This document shows, one piece after another, positions 32,776 through 45,167 of a DNA stretch of 64,000 bases. Origin of the DNA: Isoetes taiwanensis (lineage: Eukaryota; Streptophyta; Lycopodiopsida; Isoetales; Isoetaceae); NCBI GenBank assembly GCA_021234155.1, contig JAJEKV010000054.1, positions 1,901,468-1,965,467 on the forward strand. Reading direction: 5' to 3'. The notes beneath the pieces were generated by a model. The model searched no databases and was not told the DNA's origin. It saw nothing but the letters and a program-made list of their open reading frames with translations. The translations under genes were made by a program, and so were the position numbers. The first letter of the stretch is position 1, and every line of letters begins with the position of its first letter.

Positions 32776-35700
32776 TGCAGGTCGTCCACTTTCTTGCTCT
32801 TTGGCAAAGCCACCATCTGAGAAAAAAACAGAGTCTGCAGATTCTAAATCAAAAGCAGGCCTTCTGCCACAAATTTCTGGGAGGCCTGGTTTTGTCTACG
32901 GGGCTATAATAAATGTTAAACTTTTCATTGCAAACACCATGACAAAAACACCCTATTGAATACAGTTAGAAGCTACCAATATCTGCATTTCTGCTTCAAT
33001 AGGAGCTGTAGAAAATTGATGCCACATGAAAGAACGAATTGAAGTACTGGAGCTAGAGGAACTGTTTTGATCCTCGAGTATCTTCTACCCTGTTTGCGAT
33101 GGAACACATTAAGAAAACAGAAAGCAAGAAAAAGAATGACCTAACACACGCTTCATATCTTACCTGCTCAACAGAACCCTTTATATGGGCAACTGAATCG
33201 ATAAGTTATTGCGCCAGGCACAAGCAGAACTTTGCAGGGCCGGAATGCTCCAAAGATGAGGTCACAGATCCACATAAAATGGCTTAAAACTTAAAAATAT
33301 CAAACGAAATTTCTGGAGTACCACCTCTTTGAACAGCCCCAGGCTCGAAATCATGTTCTTTGCAATTAGGGTTGTGCTTTTGAAAAGGGCTGCCACATTG
33401 TCGAACATAAATCTACGGATCCTATAAAACTGCCAATCTTTTTGGGCTTGCGTAATCGAACCAATAACCCGGACTTGCAGATTAGAAGAGAAGAACCCAT
33501 TAGAACAGAAGCAGCAAAACCGCATCAAAAAACTTGGAACGTGATTTCCATGGAGTTTTTTTTAACCTTTATGATTTCCAACTTCAGGGCCGCCGCTGTT
33601 GCACGACTTGGGGACTTGGCCTGGCCATATTACTGCGCTTCATATAGGGCCTGCAATGGCGAGATAGCGGAGACTATATCGGTGGACCTTCATAGCAGAG
33701 GCTATGGCGCCGGATAGATAAGCCAATGCTTCGCTGTCAGAAGCGAAGAATTTTGCAGTTTTTTTTTCTGCTATTTTTTCCCTCACTGGGGAATCTAAGG
33801 AATCGATGGAATCGAATCTTGGTGTGAATGATTTATATAAGAGTAGATAATGGTATTGGCCAATTGGACAAAGGCTAATTTAATTTTTTTGCATCCCTTG
33901 CATAGAATTATGTGCATGAAATGAGTAATGACAGAGAAGATTATAACATGAATAAAAATATGTACCAAAAAATATTTTTTTTTCAAGGTTGCCATTCAAT
34001 TGAAGGGCGACATTTGTGAGAGCCGTTCAAGTTGAATGGCACTTTATTTACCTTGCCATTCATTTGCATGGCAAAAAAGAAGACAACTGTTCTTTGAAGG
34101 GCCAAAGGCCTCTTGAATGGCATTGCAATGTTCAAATTTAAGGCTTACAATGCCGATGGCATAGCCCCCTCATACATGAGTTCCCCCTCTCATTACGTTA
34201 GGTTAAGTCAAGATAGGAAACATGTTGTGTCTTTTAATTGAAGTCAGCAATAGAGCACCTTTATGCTCATAAAACTACAGACTAGTGTCTTCCAAAGTTG
34301 TCTCATGCTCTCTGCTTGTAGCATGCATTTGTGATCTGTTACTTCTTGATTCGGAGATAGAGAATCTTGCAGTTCCATAAGCAAATCTGCTAAATGATTT
34401 GTATTATTTTGCTGAAAGGTCGTACTTCATGCAGCTAGATGTTTCGAAGCAAGTTTCTCGGGTATCTCATTAAATGTGCATAAATTAGACAATAGCCACG
34501 TTGAAAACTATTATGGGCTTTCGTTTAGGGCAATGCGAGATTGGCTGTGCGTGAGCTCAGAATTGAGCCCACTTAACATTTACGTTACGGGAAAAACTAC
34601 AAACCTTATGTTATGTTAATAAGGCATTTTTTTGGCAAAACAATCTTAACATTGCTTTTTGGAACTAAAGCAATTGAAATTGATTAAGGCCTGATTTGCT
34701 GCTAAGAATAGAGTATCATGTTCCTTGTACTGTGGCAGGAATTGCGGACTTTAGTTGAAAGCATAATTTCATACCTTCCTTTGGATTGCAATCCATGAAT
34801 GTGACCCAAATATCACGCCAATAATCTGTGGCTCTGAAACACATTAATCAAGTAACAAATTTGCACTAAGCAGAGGCCGTCCACCATAGACATGTTGTAA
34901 ACATCGCATTCCGTCATAAACTCGAGGATCGCCCAGCACGTTAGGCAGATGACTATAGATGGTTGGATAACTATATGCCTGGAAAGCCATCAGCAAGCCA
35001 ATCACTATACAACTCAGGCTATAGGATAGTGGCAGTGTGATGTCCAAAAGCTGTTATATAAGCAATACTACAGCTTAAAACAGGCAAGGCTCCACAAAAT
35101 GCAACTTAGGTTCACATTTCATGCGAACTTATTTGACGCCACCTGTCACAAGTTCAAGTATTAAAGGGCACAAGTTAAACTAAGTTCCATCTGAGAAAAC
35201 GTCTTAGCTTCATCAAGGTTTTATAGTAGGATCTGCCACAACTAATCTGCACAGTTGCACAACTGCTGGACCAAAAAGATGTTCAAAATCTTGCCTCTTT
35301 GAGTGGGAAAGGATCAACGCTTTACATGGCTTAGAAAAGGCATTTGAACAAAGGAAATGCAATATCTTTTCTTTTTTTGAGAAAGATTTTTAGATATTTC
35401 TGTTTTTCTCCTCTAGGATGCAGGCTCCAGTCTATGCATAGTGCGCCAAAACCTTGATCATGTGCAATATGCTTAAAGCTGAACGATCCAGAGGAAGGTA
35501 TAAAATGTCTGCTTCTGGAGTTCTTTCATGAACTGCAATCTTCTGTCAGTAGTCATGAATTGCAGAACATTGTCTATTGCCTCCCAAACTTAATTTATGC
35601 AATACATATTTGCAAAGGCAGGCAACATGGCAATCTCAAACAGTATAATATCATAGAGACTAAGATTTACATGCAGAAAGAAACTGTTACGTTCGCTTTG

Positions 35701-37269
35701 CAACAACATCTCTTCCAAGTGCTTAAGTGGAGTTGTGATTGAATCAGAACTATGGATCACAAATTTCTGTGATGGTTCCAACATAAATATTAACACAGAA
35801 TTCTGTTATGAAAACGTTGCGCATAAGATCAGTCTGATGCCAACGGAATGGCAGAAACAAGAACGAGCTTGGTGTGTAATCTGATACACGTGTGTGACTG
35901 ACTTAACATTAATTTCTCTAATGACTCAACTTTCAAAAGATTGGTTCACCTCAGTCTAAACATATTAAATTCATGAGTATCAACAGGACAGTATTTAAAT
36001 GCTCACTAATTTATACGGTTCCTAACGTCGGCGACAGTCCAGCTTGCCAAGTGTGGATAATCTTCCTTTTTCACTAAGAAAGAGTCAACTCTTAACAGGG
36101 TTTACAAAAGGCCTTCTGACAAAAGCAATGCAGTATCTATTCCCTTCTGATAAAGGTAGTTAAAGATTTCTGTTTCTCTTACCACGTGTGCAGGCTCCAG
36201 TTTATGAGTGTTCTCTCAAATCCTGTTCGTATGCACATCCCTTACTACAATCCAAAGACAGTGGGACACGTCTAAGGATATCCTAGATTTTTAGATTCTT
36301 TACGCTCCAGTCGAGTGTCGAGGAGCCTTGGAGACATGCATGTCCCAAGCCTATCATTTTTGCAAAAAAATTTGTGCAGAAATAATAATGGTAGGTATAA
36401 ATTCTGTGTCTTGGCAATAAAGCAAGTCGCACGTTAAACAAATGATTGGGAATGCTGAGCAATCATTCAGTTTCTATATTGCATGCTTCAGGAATCAACA
36501 AAATATAAGACCATAGGTTACTAGGGAAGAGCCAAAACAAAAGCACTCCTTACTGATTCAAAAAGAAATAGGGCAACAAAACAATGCCTTCCTGCATCAA
36601 TAATTCCATGCAAGATCCACTGCCTTGCTAAACCCTTTTCAAGCAACCACACATGGCTTTGCAACAAAATACAACAGATCCAGAAAGACATGGTACAGAA
36701 CAAATCAGATAATGTTTGGGTTTGATCCAAGCAAAACCAAAGGATGACAACAGTGACTGAGTGACATTGTCGGTACCCATTCTCCCGGTGATAAAAAGTA
36801 CCCACCCTCCTTGCATCCTGATAATGCCATAGAAGACCCTCTTCCAGTCGAACCAGGATTTGCCTACTCCCATACAAACGAGGGTTTGCTCTTTACGCCA
36901 AAAAGGGAAGAAGAGCATTTCTTCTTTATTTCTTTTCCTATTGGTTATTTTCAACGGCATGTCCAATCTTATACATCCTATATTAGCTTCCTCTTGTTCA
37001 AAGGTTGAGCTCACAGGATTAGTTGTTCAACGACTGTTTTGTTCTTTCAACCCGTTCAAAGATGTTTTCATTTTTCCACTTGGTTCTCCGAAGTCCAAAG
37101 TGTTTCGTGCTATTCACTCCAGCAATCTTAAAAGCTTAGTGGCATTGAAGATGGGAAGTGGAATATTCTAACACATGATGCCGCAAGTCAATGGTCCAAA
37201 GTGCATGGACCTCTCAAAAGTCTCATGTTAACAGGGGACCTATAAATGCATAGCTGATTAAATTGCAGC
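32776..37269. other. Unassigned intergenic sequence
   Basis: No firm gene between the LINE tail and the COG2 stop codon. 33550-33720 is locally GC-rich. Segments at 35330-35480 and 36095-36230 are diverged copies of each other (AGATTTCTGTTTCTC and GCAGGCTCCAGT words). Minus-strand frames at 36521-37014 have no recognisable domain. A possible unidentified exon pair near 34.8-35.0 kb is listed separately. Confidence 0.35.
34775..35047 (-). other. Possible unidentified coding exons
   Basis: On the minus strand a 59-base segment (34833 to 34775) is bounded by TTTCAG upstream and a GAAG/GTATGA donor, and encodes DYWRDIWVTFMDCNPKE, which looks protein-like. Upstream, 35047-34844 is an open frame with a hydrophobic segment (SLSCIVIGLLMAFQAY). 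I recognise neither. They could be exons of an unknown membrane protein or transposon remnants. Confidence 0.25.
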
Positions 37270-40200
37270 CTAGCTTAAGTCAAACTTAATTGCTGACTGC
37301 CTGTCTTGTGGGGCGACAAACTGCCATAGTGAACAATAAGATGCCAGCTGGCCTGCTTCCACTCCAAGAACAGCAAGACGACGCCCATATTCCTGAAATA
37401 TGACTGATCAATTAGCATGATGATTGTGGAAGGATTGTTTATAAGGAATACATTAACAAACAGGAAATCCAACCTGAATGTCAAGGAATAATTGGGCACA
37501 GATCTTATCGGTATCTGAAATGCTATTATCGCCACTGTCAGATCCTGTTCCAATTCTTTGACGTCTTAGACGCAATAATGATGTTTCTGACTTTTTTATC
37601 TGTTATATAAATAAAGAAAAAGAAAATTGTGAGCACAATGTCACCTCATTCCTTATTTTGGCCGTAATGATAATGACAAAAGACTTTCCTAGGACAGTAA
37701 GGTTTGCATACCGTGGTGACAAGGTCGCGAACCAACTCATCATAGTGTGTTGTCACCTTCTCTACAACAGATAGGACAACTTCATTGTGGGTTGCAGTTG
37801 TTAAGTAGACTGCATAATCACCATCCAAGAAGGACTGTACAAGAACCAACAAAAACTAAATCAGAAACATTAAAAAAGAAATATGGAAAGCATTAAAAAG
37901 CACCTTCAATGGCTGCAGAACAGCTGTTACATATGGAGAATGACGGGTTGGCAAAGGTTTATTTGTCATCCGATATGTTGCAGTAATTCCTTTCAGCTGT
38001 TTGAGGACCTGCACGTAAAAATTAACAATACAATAAAACACAACTTATAAGACCCTTCTAAATGAATATCATAAGACGACACAAAAATTGATCTAAATTT
38101 ACCTCGAAACATCGTTTCGCTAGGTCCTCTGTGAGGATATTCATAAGCCCTGTTACAAGATCATTCAACCTTTTGGCACCTTGCAAAATTCCTTGTTCAA
38201 TGCTTAATAATATCTCAGATGAGGCTGGTGTTAGAATTTCTAGTACACGTTCTTTATAAGGCCCCTTAATCTTGGCATACAACAGATCAATATCATGCCT
38301 TACCTGTCAAGAATACCTTGATACATTATATAAAATAAAAGCCAGATAAGAGAATTAAAGATCAAAGTCAATGAACATTCCTTTGAGAACTAGTTCAAGG
38401 CCCGAAGTAAGGACTGCCAAGCTGGTAAGTTTGACATAAAACCTAAACAAACTGCACGAGCGCATTATACGTTATTTGGTCTCCAAAAGTCTCATTATCT
38501 CACTATCCCTGCCACCCTCCTCCCTCTTTCCAAAGATAGGATAAAAGAGCCTAGGCACTAGCTCCAGCCAAATGCGGATAACCTCTTCCTTTATAAATCA
38601 TGAATCAGGAAAGTAGCCTGCAACTAGAACCAGAATACGCAGTAAACTTAAAGCTATGTTATGAACAGCATCAAAGTGAACTTTACAAGTGGTGCCCGGA
38701 GAAGAAACAAAAGACTGGATGGTCACCTTGTACTACGGAGTTGAGCTTAATGCTCTTTGTAGTGAAACTCAAGAAATAATTTGGCTAATTCATTCGCTTA
38801 CAGACCTGCTGCTATAAGCCGGATTACTTCTTGAGATGTTAAAGACAGGAAGTTCTAGAGATCTAAGTTTGTTTCATTCCTCTGCAAATTGTGTTATGGC
38901 CACTGGTCAGGAGTGGCAGATGGTCTCACAGAACCTCTTGATAAAGTTCAATAAACTCAGTTTATGGCACATCATCACCTACAATTGGTTCGTTAAGAAA
39001 GTTCAATTGGACTTGTGAGGTAGTAAGAGATACCTTCATTTGGTATCAGAGCGAGATTGTATTATGACAACACGACTTGAAGCAGACTTGTTGAATGCTG
39101 TGGAAGTGTATAATGGGGGCTCTAACTTTCAATTAGGAAAGGCCGACCAAGCACATATTGGATGTGGAGCATCTCTGGGAACTTGTAGATCCAATTGTTC
39201 CAGACAATGTGGCTGTGAATGGAGGGAGTAGTATTGCTGTCAGCTCGAATGCTGGAGGAGGAGGTGCAGCTTCATCTGCAAGTTCTGGAGATACGCTTAA
39301 TGGTGGAACATCAAGTGCCACAGGAGTTGTGACTACTGGAGTTGCATGAGACGATTTCCGAGGTGCCTAATTTTCTTGTATGCTTTCTATTCAACTTATT
39401 AGACCATACATATTAAAATTCATAACCAATAACAAGTCGTGCAAATCTATGAAAGCTGACAAGGCATAAAAGTGTCCATTTTGACCAACCTGGACTGTTC
39501 AACTTACAAGAAGAAAGTCCTCAGGTGCAGCTGCTAATGCCCATTCACCCCCGCTCTGAGGATCCTCAGTCCTTTGTACAGCAGCTAGAGCAGTTGAAAC
39601 CCAGGTTATATATCTGCAGTAAATGTGTCAGTGTATGTTATTGATCAGAATGTTAACCACAAGCCCTTACCTTGAAACAAGTTGTAAAGATAACCTTAAA
39701 AATTTATCACATAAGGATGATATGTAAACGTCATCCTGCCAGCACCTTTCAAGACATTCCCATAGGGTAATGCTAGGATGAAGCACAAGGTTTGAATGGT
39801 TCTGTTGCCTTCCTTTAAGAGGAGATGCTGCGAAGGCACTATCCAGAGATCCAGCTATCTCCTGAAACCTTCGAACAGAAAGAATAAATTAGATGAAATC
39901 AACTAATTGTTATATGGAAGACAATTTTAGTCCTAAAACATGGAGATCGTGCACTTAATTTTGACACTAGACAGCAGCAATGACATCCGCCGTGCATGAG
40001 ACATTCACCTACAGGTGAAAGGACCGACATCCTTGTCCAGATCACTCTCACAACCCTGAGTCTTCACTCGTGGACTGGTAGGTTAGGCAGACAAGATAAC
40101 CCCTTACATGCAAACTTTCTCCACAATTCCATTATCCACCTTACCTATCTCTCCTGGCCTCGGTTCCAATCCAAGCTTGCAACTATTAGATTGCAACTTC

Positions 40201-42634
40201 TATGTACTTCAATGTGAAAGTGGCACAGTCATGCTTCACTAGTTAGTTCATTTTTTCATAATGTGCTCCTAGTTTTCTCTGGTCACCTAAGGGCTGCCTA
40301 TTATAGCCCCTTACATACTTGTGGTAATTTCATCTTTTCTCTACCCTAAGCAAGGGTGATTATCCCTAATCTAACAGAAGACAACTCATCTTTGTGCCAT
40401 ATAAGCTTTGTGTTTACAGGAAATACCAACAAAAGGATGTTCAGTTCTGCTGTTTTGTCCATGTGAATGCTACAAATTTTATATTACCTACATAGACGTG
40501 TTACTTAACCCTCTGGTTACGCATCCAATATGACATTGCCAAAATAGGAGGATGAAAGAAGAGCATCTGAGTATTGCTTAGGCATTTATCTTCTGATAAG
40601 GAGCAATATCGAGTTCCAAATCTCATAACGAGAAGCAAAGCTAATAATTGCAATGAACTTACCGTAATGTGAAATAAACCCCCAGATTCCACTGCTTCAA
40701 AAATTCGGTATATGCTCCTTTTGAATGAAATCCTGCGACCGTTGCTGCAGACTGACAATAACCTGATTACACATGCATATGGAGGAATAAGTACAATTCT
40801 TAGCAGCATTAACTGCAAGACTAAGTATATTCTTAGATATTAGAAACTTTACAATATCAAAAGAATCTCTAGAAAATGACAAAGCATCACCTTCTAAAAA
40901 CCTTAAAAATTTTAAGCTGGCCTTGTAGTTTGTCAGAAACTCAGTTGGCTTTCCAGGAGAAAATGCTCCGGGTTTCCGTTTCTGGATGGTCGAATGTACC
41001 TCCTTCAAAATAGAATTTCACAAAAAATCAAATACATGGAGACCAGAATTTTCTGCAAAATCCAATCAAATGTTAAGTGAATTTATGGATCAGCATTTCC
41101 GCTTTGTTATTGCAGAGCAAGTGCCATAGCACAAATGCTTGTGGAACACATAAATATTGTGAATTTATACCTGCAGCTGCAATATCCAGGAGAAACTTGC
41201 AGTCTTCTTTGACATGTTCTTCAATCTCCAGAAAAATCTCTTCCAGACGATCACTGGTATCCCCAATAGCATCCTTTGTAAAATTCGAAGGAATGATCTT
41301 TTGTATGAAAGGAGAGACTATGGTTTCACGAAATGCAGCTTCAGCACCCGATGTATTGTCAATAGCAGCATATGCTCGAAGACAATGATAGAGAACTGTC
41401 CTGTCACGTTTTTCTAGTCCTAATTCAAAGCATTTACGTAAACCATGCCCCAGGGAATCTTCAGCATTTTATATTCTTCTTTCCATGGTTCTGATAAATG
41501 GTAAGTCCTAGAGAATAAATGCAAAACACATCAAATAACATCTACTGTGGGACAATAATCATACTTGGACTAAACAAAATCCACCCCACAACACATTATC
41601 CTGCAGAATATTTACCTCACAAAAACAGTCGACTTACAAAATAGAATGTAGCCTAGTACATATGCATATGTTCCTCATCCTATGCATGCAATATGACAGG
41701 ATAGGATTGATGAACCGAAAGAAGACTGAAAGTGCACCTGGACACGGGCAACACAGTACTTGAGACGATTCATTTCGCTGGCAATTCGTTCTAGCATTCT
41801 ACTGCGTGATTCCTCAAGAGTAATGTTTTGCTCTGCAACTTCTTCGTCATCAGCATTTCCAAATGACCGTTTATTGGGGCCATCATCTTCAAGGATTTGA
41901 CTCTCATCTTTGGGCATGTTTCTTAGCTCAATAAGGAGTTTCTCGATCTGCAAAATTGTATCACAAAAACTATCATAAGGAGGTCAAAAGTTGTTTAAAA
42001 AACTCCATGTACTTGACAAGATGTTATGCACAAAAAAGCTCTAAAGAGTATCTGCAATTTTGCCTTCTAAAGATTGAATAAAAAAAAATAGAAGAAACTG
42101 CAACATTGTAATTCTAGGAATTTTGGAGTTCCTAGAAACTATTTAAATTTCTGCATCTTAGAACTACTTCCGTACCTTAGAGATAACATGAGATGTATCT
42201 AGAAGAAGTTCCAGAATTTCACGAGAGGCAGTTGCTTCTGCCCTACGATCCAAAGCACCTTGAAGAGCAGAAAGAGACTGACTTACAAAATCTTTAACAG
42301 TTATCAGTTTCACCTTTAATTCCTGCAGAGGAGTTCTCATCCTTGCGACCGCACCCTCAACGTCGACAAGTTTAGTACTTAAATTAACAAAATCATTATA
42401 ATCCCTATTGATCAGTTCCACAAGCTCGTTCTTCAACACAGTCAAATGGGTCCTGAGCTGTACTTTTAAGGTATCAAAAGGGACAAATCTTCGCAAATCT
42501 GCAATGTAGGACTCGCTACTAAAATTTGGATCCATGAATGCATCTTTCTTGAACCAAAGTGGCTGCAGATCTGTGTCATCTCCGAAATAACTTGCAACGG
42601 ATCTTCTTGCTGATCGATCATCCATAGCTGCCAT
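37270..42634 (-). CDS. COG2: COG2, conserved oligomeric Golgi complex subunit 2 (12 exons, two in-frame stops)
   Basis: COG2 is a lobe-A subunit of the COG tether, which guides retrograde vesicles at the Golgi. I rebuilt 12 exons (high to low): 42634-42176, 41947-41738, 41507-41171, 41052-40891, 40762-40663, 39868-39671, 39613-39508, 38303-38103, 38008-37904, 37834-37712, 37599-37474, 37392-37270. All introns are GT-AG with matching phases; the total is 749 codons plus TAG, close to plant COG2. The N-terminal block has LWFKKDAFM and VELINRDYNDFVNLSTKLVD; later blocks include FVKFLEG-type KASLKFLRFLEG, LKGITATYRMTNKPLPTRHS and SLWQFVAPQDRQ. The ATG at 42634 fits (the upstream frame opens only with GTG). 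Two codons are stops: TAA at 41471-41469 (codon 236) and TGA at 41020-41018 (codon 347). Otherwise the frame is clean, so it is either a very recent pseudogene or carries sequence errors. Confidence 0.9.
38800..39349 (+). pseudogene. Copia-type fragment in COG2 intron 7
   Basis: TGGTATCAGAGC at 39041-39052 is an exact initiator-tRNA primer site, two bases after an LTR-like end in CA. Behind it an ATG at 39064 opens a frame resembling the start of a Copia gag: VYNGGSNFQ, and in another frame LDVEHLWELVDPIVPDN. The frame has shifted and ends at 39349. The preceding ~240 bases are probably LTR remnant. It lies antisense to COG2 in its longest intron. Confidence 0.6.
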
Positions 42635-42655
42635 TCTTGTCTGTAAGGTTACCAC

Positions 42656-43500
42656 TACCAGTTCATGATCTACAATTGATACTCACGGGCTTCAGATTTT
42701 CAAAACACAAATGAAAGTGCGCAAATGGCACCATGAAATGGGTTCAAACGAGTTTATGAAGCATTGGTAAAATTTATTTAAGAACAAGGTCCAAAAGCAC
42801 GAAAAAAGGTCTGGTTTCATTTAGACAATTAGCTACTCCTATGAGGTAGGTGCTTTGGTCAAATAGGATGAGTTGCCTTCATTAGTTGTGGGATAAAGCA
42901 GCCGTAATTTATAGTTAGTGTGTTCTTGCAATTTCGCTCAAAGAAAGAAAATTATATAACTCTGTTATGCCACCATGGAGAAAATACCCATCTTAGCAAA
43001 ACCACTAGCATTGAGCCATGAATAGGAATTGTGAAACTATCAAGTGAGTTAGCAACAAATATAAAGTGAATAACTTTAAAATATCATCTCACATAGCACA
43101 AGATATAGCTATTAAAACATAGTAAAGCATATATAAGGCATATACAACTTGACAGAGGATTGCAATCAACATCCTCTCAGACCACCTCCAGAGAAGATTG
43201 TACCTCACGCAATACATTCCAAATATACCCCTCAAGTCTGCAGATATTCTAAAAATACCTTTAGAAACAGGGTATTTGGCTCAAATGGCAATAAACATTT
43301 TTGTGATCGAATAAATAACAAAGTGCATTTCACAATGCTTATAGATGAGAGTAGCAGTGTAATTATCTCTTGGAATCTTCAAATTGCAATGGTTTAAAAA
43401 AGTGTTATAAAAAACAACTCAAATGAGTATAACTTGCAAATTTTCAATTCAGACAAGTTTGATCTTGTTAGAAAGTCCATATCCTATTCTCTAATTTTTG
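42656..43500. other. COG2 upstream region
   Basis: AT-rich and without a clear coding signal. On the minus strand TTACAG precedes the COG2 ATG by 6 bases and could be a 5'-UTR splice acceptor. I see no sure TATA box or element. Confidence 0.35.
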
Positions 43501-43518
43501 TGAAGACAACTTTTTTAT

Positions 43519-43830
43519 TTGAAATCCTTAGCACCTTCAGCTGCAGATATAGTTCCTACCGCTCTCCCCGTTGTTGTTTCTGCTTCTCATGCTTCTGAGG
43601 TTGTTATGGCTGATGGTCCTAATCTTCAGTGCGCTAAAGAGTCATGGCAACAGGTCAATTGGAAGAAGGCAGTGAGGAAGAAGTCTGCTATGTCATCTCA
43701 CGAGGCTATCCTGCCTCGTACTATTCAGTGGCATGATAACTTGATGTTTGTTGATGATCATCTCAATGTTGCAGGACATGTTGATTGTGATGAGGCCATT
43801 AAACGCCTCAAGGTGGCACAAGGAGTATGA
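43519..43830 (+). other. Unidentified ORF with A-rich 3' end
   Basis: A 103-codon frame with even codon composition (SWQQVNWKKAVRKKSAM, IQWHDNLMFVDDHLNVAG). About 110 bases after the stop the sequence runs into CTTCAAAAAAAA. This could be the 3' end of a retroposed or LINE ORF1-like sequence; I do not recognise the protein. First ATG in frame is at 43519 or later. Confidence 0.35.
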
Positions 43831-43959
43831 TTATGTACTATGTATAGGTGGTTTTACTTAGTGGACTATCTCGTCCTCTAGGTTTTGAGTCCCATGTCAT
43901 AGGTCCCTTGTATGTATCTTGATGTTCCTTGATAATAGATTGTCGTCCTTCAAAAAAAA

Positions 43960-45167
43960 TTCTTTGGCAGCATGTTCGATTCGACTAGATCATCACCTGC
44001 AGTCTGGTACTAGAATCTGAAGTCGATCTCTCTACTCTGGAATATGAGTTTCCTAATCTAGCAAAACCAACCTTTTTCTTTTAACTTATTCATTGGATCA
44101 TATTGTCAACCGTACTATTGAACTCAAACTTGAAGGACAAGCCAATATGATCACTAATTAACTTAACATAGTATGGACCCTACCTCATGTAGCTATCATC
44201 GGTTCCATCATAGTCTAACAGAATATACAGTCATCCAACACAAGCCTGCTTATCTTGACAACTACCTCCTCTTTGGGCGACCATGACATTAAGTTACTCA
44301 TGCTACTCTTGAACCCCTTCATTGCACACTCTTCATTAATGATGGATATCAATCTACCTTTGTGAACATCCATACATGATAGCTCTTGGTCCCATATCTC
44401 CATCTGAATAAAAAGGAGATCATTCACACTTTGTTATTGCCAAGTGCTAGCCATCATCACTATTATTTTGAATGCCTCCTAATCCTAGTCAATGTTTCCT
44501 TGATTCTTCCTACTCCCCTTCCTGGGGTTGGCAGGTTATACGAGTGTCTATTTTCAAATTGTCTTTAACGATATTCCCACTCCTTTTGAAATTGGTTTTG
44601 ATGGTTCAGATCCCTTCTACATTATACGCATATACATCCAGACATCTACACAACCATCCTTCTTCTCCATTACTTTTATTGCAAGGAGAATATTATTTTG
44701 TTCATCAAAATAGAACGCATCCAAGAATACATCCAATGCCCTTTTAGAAAGACGGTCTATCATCAGTGGTGATCCTGGCGGTCTTCCAATGCTCCATTGT
44801 TTCACGCAGGCACAACACCACAGGTACTCAATTCTCCCCTCCATTTATGTTGTATTCACATGCATTTTTTAGAAACAGCAACAGCGGAGTATAAACATTA
44901 CCGGTTGCAAAGCATCTTGCCAAACTGCAATTTTTATCGCCATCATGCACCCATCAGCGAATTCATAGCTCTAAGTTGCAGCTTGAAGGCAAATTGTAGC
45001 GGCGATGTAAGTTGTTATGCCGTGCTTCCTAATTCAATCTTCCATGTGAACCTTCCATTAGCCTCACATCATACAATCATTTGTCCAACCAAATATCATA
45101 GTCTTGACACATGAACAAATATGCCATAGTCATCTAGCAAGTAAATGTCTCCTTCCATCCCCACAAT
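43960..45167. other. Unassigned sequence left of the chromovirus
   Basis: No supported gene or repeat. Short frames only. Confidence 0.35.

Noticed and set aside
41018-41471. RNA editing repairing the COG2 stops
   Set aside because: Widespread C/U editing in plants is organellar; this gene is nuclear with spliceosomal introns.
42635-42655. COG2 start seven codons upstream
   Set aside because: That start is GTG and lies within a splice-acceptor-like segment; ATG at 42634 keeps exon phase and plant-like N-terminus.
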